Shown here in pieces: positions 14,210 to 15,629 of a DNA stretch of 15,629 bases. Location: positions 1 through 15,629 of the forward strand of contig JAQIBW010000139.1 of the NCBI GenBank assembly GCA_027858865.1. Reading direction: 5' to 3'. Each line of letters opens with the position of its first letter. Within the stretch, counting starts at the first letter, position 1. This stretch comes from Sulfurimonas sp. (GTDB lineage Bacteria; Campylobacterota; Campylobacteria; Campylobacterales; Sulfurimonadaceae). Below the pieces are notes generated by a model. It saw only the letters and a list, made by a program, of their open reading frames with translations, made no database searches and was not told the origin of the DNA. The translations under genes and the position numbers were made by a program.

Positions 14210-14677
14210 ATGAAATTTTTAACAATTATGACAATTTTTTTAGCATCGGCTTTAATATCCCAAGAGCTAAAGATAAAAGCAAATCAATTTAATGCAGATG
14301 AAAAAACAGGTATTTCTATATTTAAGGGTGAAGTAAACATCGTTAAAGGTAACGATGAACTAAATGCTACAAAAGTAACTGTATATACAGACACACAACA
14401 TCAACCTACTAAATATATAGCGGAAGGCAATGTTTCATTTAATATAGAGACTAAAAAAGGTTCTCTCTATGAAGGAGTAGCCGGAAAAGTTATATATTTG
14501 CCTACTATCAAAGAGTATCACTTCTTCACGGATGTTCATTTAAAGCAGATAGATGAGAGAAAAGAGATTATAGGTGACGAAGTTGTGCTAAAGACTATAG
14601 AAGGTAAAGCATACGCAAAAGGGGCTACAAAAGAGCCTGTTATAATGATTTTTAAAATGCCTGAGGAGAAAGAATAA
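14210..14677 (+). CDS. lptA: LptA, periplasmic LPS transport protein (OstA-like)
   Basis: Soluble periplasmic protein that polymerises into the beta-jellyroll bridge carrying LPS from LptC to the outer-membrane LptD. The 155-residue product has a cleavable signal peptide (about 1-17, M-K-F-L then a hydrophobic core to S-Q). The OstA/LptA-type repeat follows: IKANQFNADEKTGISIFKG, VNIVKGNDELNATKVTVY, AEGNVSFNIETKKGSLYEG and IIGDEVVLKTIEGKAYAKG. These alternating strands with x-G-N-V turns are characteristic. It starts at ATG 14210, two bases after lptC, with GAGAG at 14200-14204 as ribosome-binding site. The next gene begins two bases after its stop. lptB is not in the window. Confidence 0.9.
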   Translation: MKFLTIMTIFLASALISQELKIKANQFNADEKTGISIFKGEVNIVKGNDELNATKVTVYTDTQHQPTKYIAEGNVSFNIETKKGSLYEGVAGKVIYLPTIKEYHFFTDVHLKQIDERKEIIGDEVVLKTIEGKAYAKGATKEPVIMIFKMPEEKE

Positions 14678-14679
14678 TT

Positions 14680-15312
14680 ATGGTTGAAATTGTAGACGCA
14701 AAGTTTATTACATCTGCACCAAATATAGGTGCTGCACCAGAGACAGATGAGCAAAATGAGGTTGTCTTTATGGCACGTTCTAATGTTGGTAAAAGTTCTC
14801 TTTTAAATGCACTTACAAATCATAAGGGCCTTGCTAAAGTTTCTTCTTCACCAGGTAAAACAAGACTTATTAACTATTTTGATGTTACTTTTATAGATAG
14901 AGAAAACTCTCAAAAAAGTATTGCAAAGTTTGTGGATTTACCTGGTTTTGGTTATGCAAAAGTTTCAAAGTCTATAAAATATGATTGGGAGAGAAATCTA
15001 ACCGATTATATCTCTCAAAGAGAGCAGATAAAGCTCTTTATCCATCTTGTTGATTGTAGACATCCTGACCTTGATGTAGACACTTCTGTAAGTGAGTTTT
15101 TATTTGATAATGCAAGAGAAAATCAGTATATTCTTCAAATCTTCACAAAGGTGGATAAGTTAAATCAAAAAGAACAAAGTGCGCTAAGAAGAAAATTTCC
15201 AAATGCAATGATGGTTTCAAGTTCTAAAAAAAGAGGAATGCAAAAAGCCATCAAAGTTATCTACGATATTTTACATGAAGATAATCAAGAACAAGAAGAA
15301 ATTGATGATTAA
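14680..15312 (+). CDS. engB: Ribosome biogenesis GTPase EngB/YsxC/YihA
   Basis: TrmE-Era-like GTPase needed for late assembly of the large ribosomal subunit. In 210 residues: G1 ARSNVGKSS at 32-40 (the first position of the P-loop is Ala; the family usually has GRSNVGKSS), G2-region PGKTRLINYF at 58-67, G3 DLPGFGYAKV at 86-95, G4 TKVDK at 156-160 and G5 SSSKK at 180-184. The strand VDAKFITSAP before G1 and the absence of extra domains are typical of EngB. The acidic tail (DNQEQEEIDD) is unremarkable. ATG 14680 is two bases after lptA; GGAG at 14664-14667 is a rather distant ribosome-binding site, so coupling to lptA translation is plausible. Its last codons overlap the next gene by 8 bases. 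Confidence 0.95.
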   Translation: MVEIVDAKFITSAPNIGAAPETDEQNEVVFMARSNVGKSSLLNALTNHKGLAKVSSSPGKTRLINYFDVTFIDRENSQKSIAKFVDLPGFGYAKVSKSIKYDWERNLTDYISQREQIKLFIHLVDCRHPDLDVDTSVSEFLFDNARENQYILQIFTKVDKLNQKEQSALRRKFPNAMMVSSSKKRGMQKAIKVIYDILHEDNQEQEEIDD

Positions 15313-15629
15313 TTATCAAAAAGCAAGACTCAGCGATATAAAAACTATGCAAGAGCTTGTTTTACCTGAGATAGAAGCAGGAATTATATTAAACAGAAGC
15401 AATGATGAAGTTGCTACCAATATAAGATCATATACTCTATGCTTTAAAAATAATGAGCTAATAGGGTTTTGTGCTTTGCATATTCACACTGAATATCTTG
15501 CTGAAATCAGATCACTAATAGTAAAAGAAGGCTTTAGGGGGCAAAAAATAGGTGAAAATCTTGTTAAAACCTGCCTTGATGAAGCTGTAAATCTCGGACT
15601 TCAAAAAGTTCTATGTCTAACATATAGAC
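15305..15629 (+). CDS. GNAT-family N-acetyltransferase, argA-like (3' end beyond window)
   Basis: An open frame begins at ATG 15305, inside the end of engB (8-base overlap), and runs off the right edge after 108 codons. Residues about 1-30 resemble GNAT starts (M-I-N-Y-Q-K-A-R-L-S-D-I). The acetyl-CoA-binding motif A is clear: AEIRSLIVKEGFRGQKIGENL at about 68-88, with the R-G-Q-K-I-G pyrophosphate loop, then EAVNLGLQKVLCLTY. The E-I-R-S-L-x-V strand followed by x-L-T-Y is the pattern I know from short N-acetylglutamate synthases (the acetyltransferase half of ArgA), first step of arginine synthesis. That specificity is inferred; other GNAT enzymes remain possible without the C-terminus. The start has only an A/G-rich leader (AAGAAG), consistent with coupling to engB. 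Confidence 0.75.
   Translation, partial: MINYQKARLSDIKTMQELVLPEIEAGIILNRSNDEVATNIRSYTLCFKNNELIGFCALHIHTEYLAEIRSLIVKEGFRGQKIGENLVKTCLDEAVNLGLQKVLCLTYR

Noticed and set aside
1..15629. CRISPR array, insertion sequence, prophage, toxin-antitoxin or defence island
   Set aside because: No regularly spaced direct repeats, transposase or integrase motifs, terminal inverted repeats, or recognisable toxin or defence domains were seen; nearly all sequence is accounted for by conserved housekeeping genes.

Overview
The window looks like chromosomal backbone from an AT-rich, Gram-negative Campylobacterota (Epsilonproteobacteria) genome, most like Sulfurimonas or a close relative. This rests on four things: a short-form adenylate kinase, an AspRS with non-discriminating signatures, the gene order nadK-recN-tatD-mltD-rlpA-hisB-kdsC-lptC-lptA-engB, and tightly packed genes with many 4-base overlaps and TTG/GTG starts. 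The genus is inferred from memory of gene content; no database was searched.

Left part, minus strand (1-2863): the 5' end of an unidentified lipoprotein gene runs off the left edge. A 244-bp non-coding gap follows, then adk and aspS, transcribed as aspS then adk. The aspS-adk spacer holds a compact, GC-rich 83-bp element (1013-1095) built from four nested stems that close into a three-way junction. It is the least explained object in the window.

Middle part, plus strand (3020-7275): after a divergent promoter region, four tightly spaced genes encode a complete tripartite ABC exporter: a TolC-family outer-membrane channel, a periplasmic HlyD/MacA-type adaptor, an FtsX/MacB/DevC-like permease and an ATPase. 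The cargo cannot be read from the sequence.

Right part, plus strand (7355-15629): a TATAAT promoter precedes a long, nearly gapless run. It starts with nadK (NADP synthesis), recN (double-strand break repair) and tatD (metal-dependent hydrolase/DNase). Two cell-wall enzymes follow, an MltD-like lytic transglycosylase and RlpA. Next come hisB (histidine synthesis) and three LPS genes (kdsC for Kdo synthesis, lptC and lptA for LPS transport), then the ribosome-assembly GTPase engB/ysxC. A GNAT acetyltransferase resembling the acetyltransferase half of N-acetylglutamate synthase is cut by the right edge. A second possible promoter lies before mltD.

Most of the window is housekeeping. I see no CRISPR array, transposase, phage gene, tRNA or rRNA, and no defence or toxin-antitoxin locus. 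The items most worth a second look are the aspS-adk element, the residue-level departures in AspRS, RecN and RlpA, and the uncharacterised exporter.
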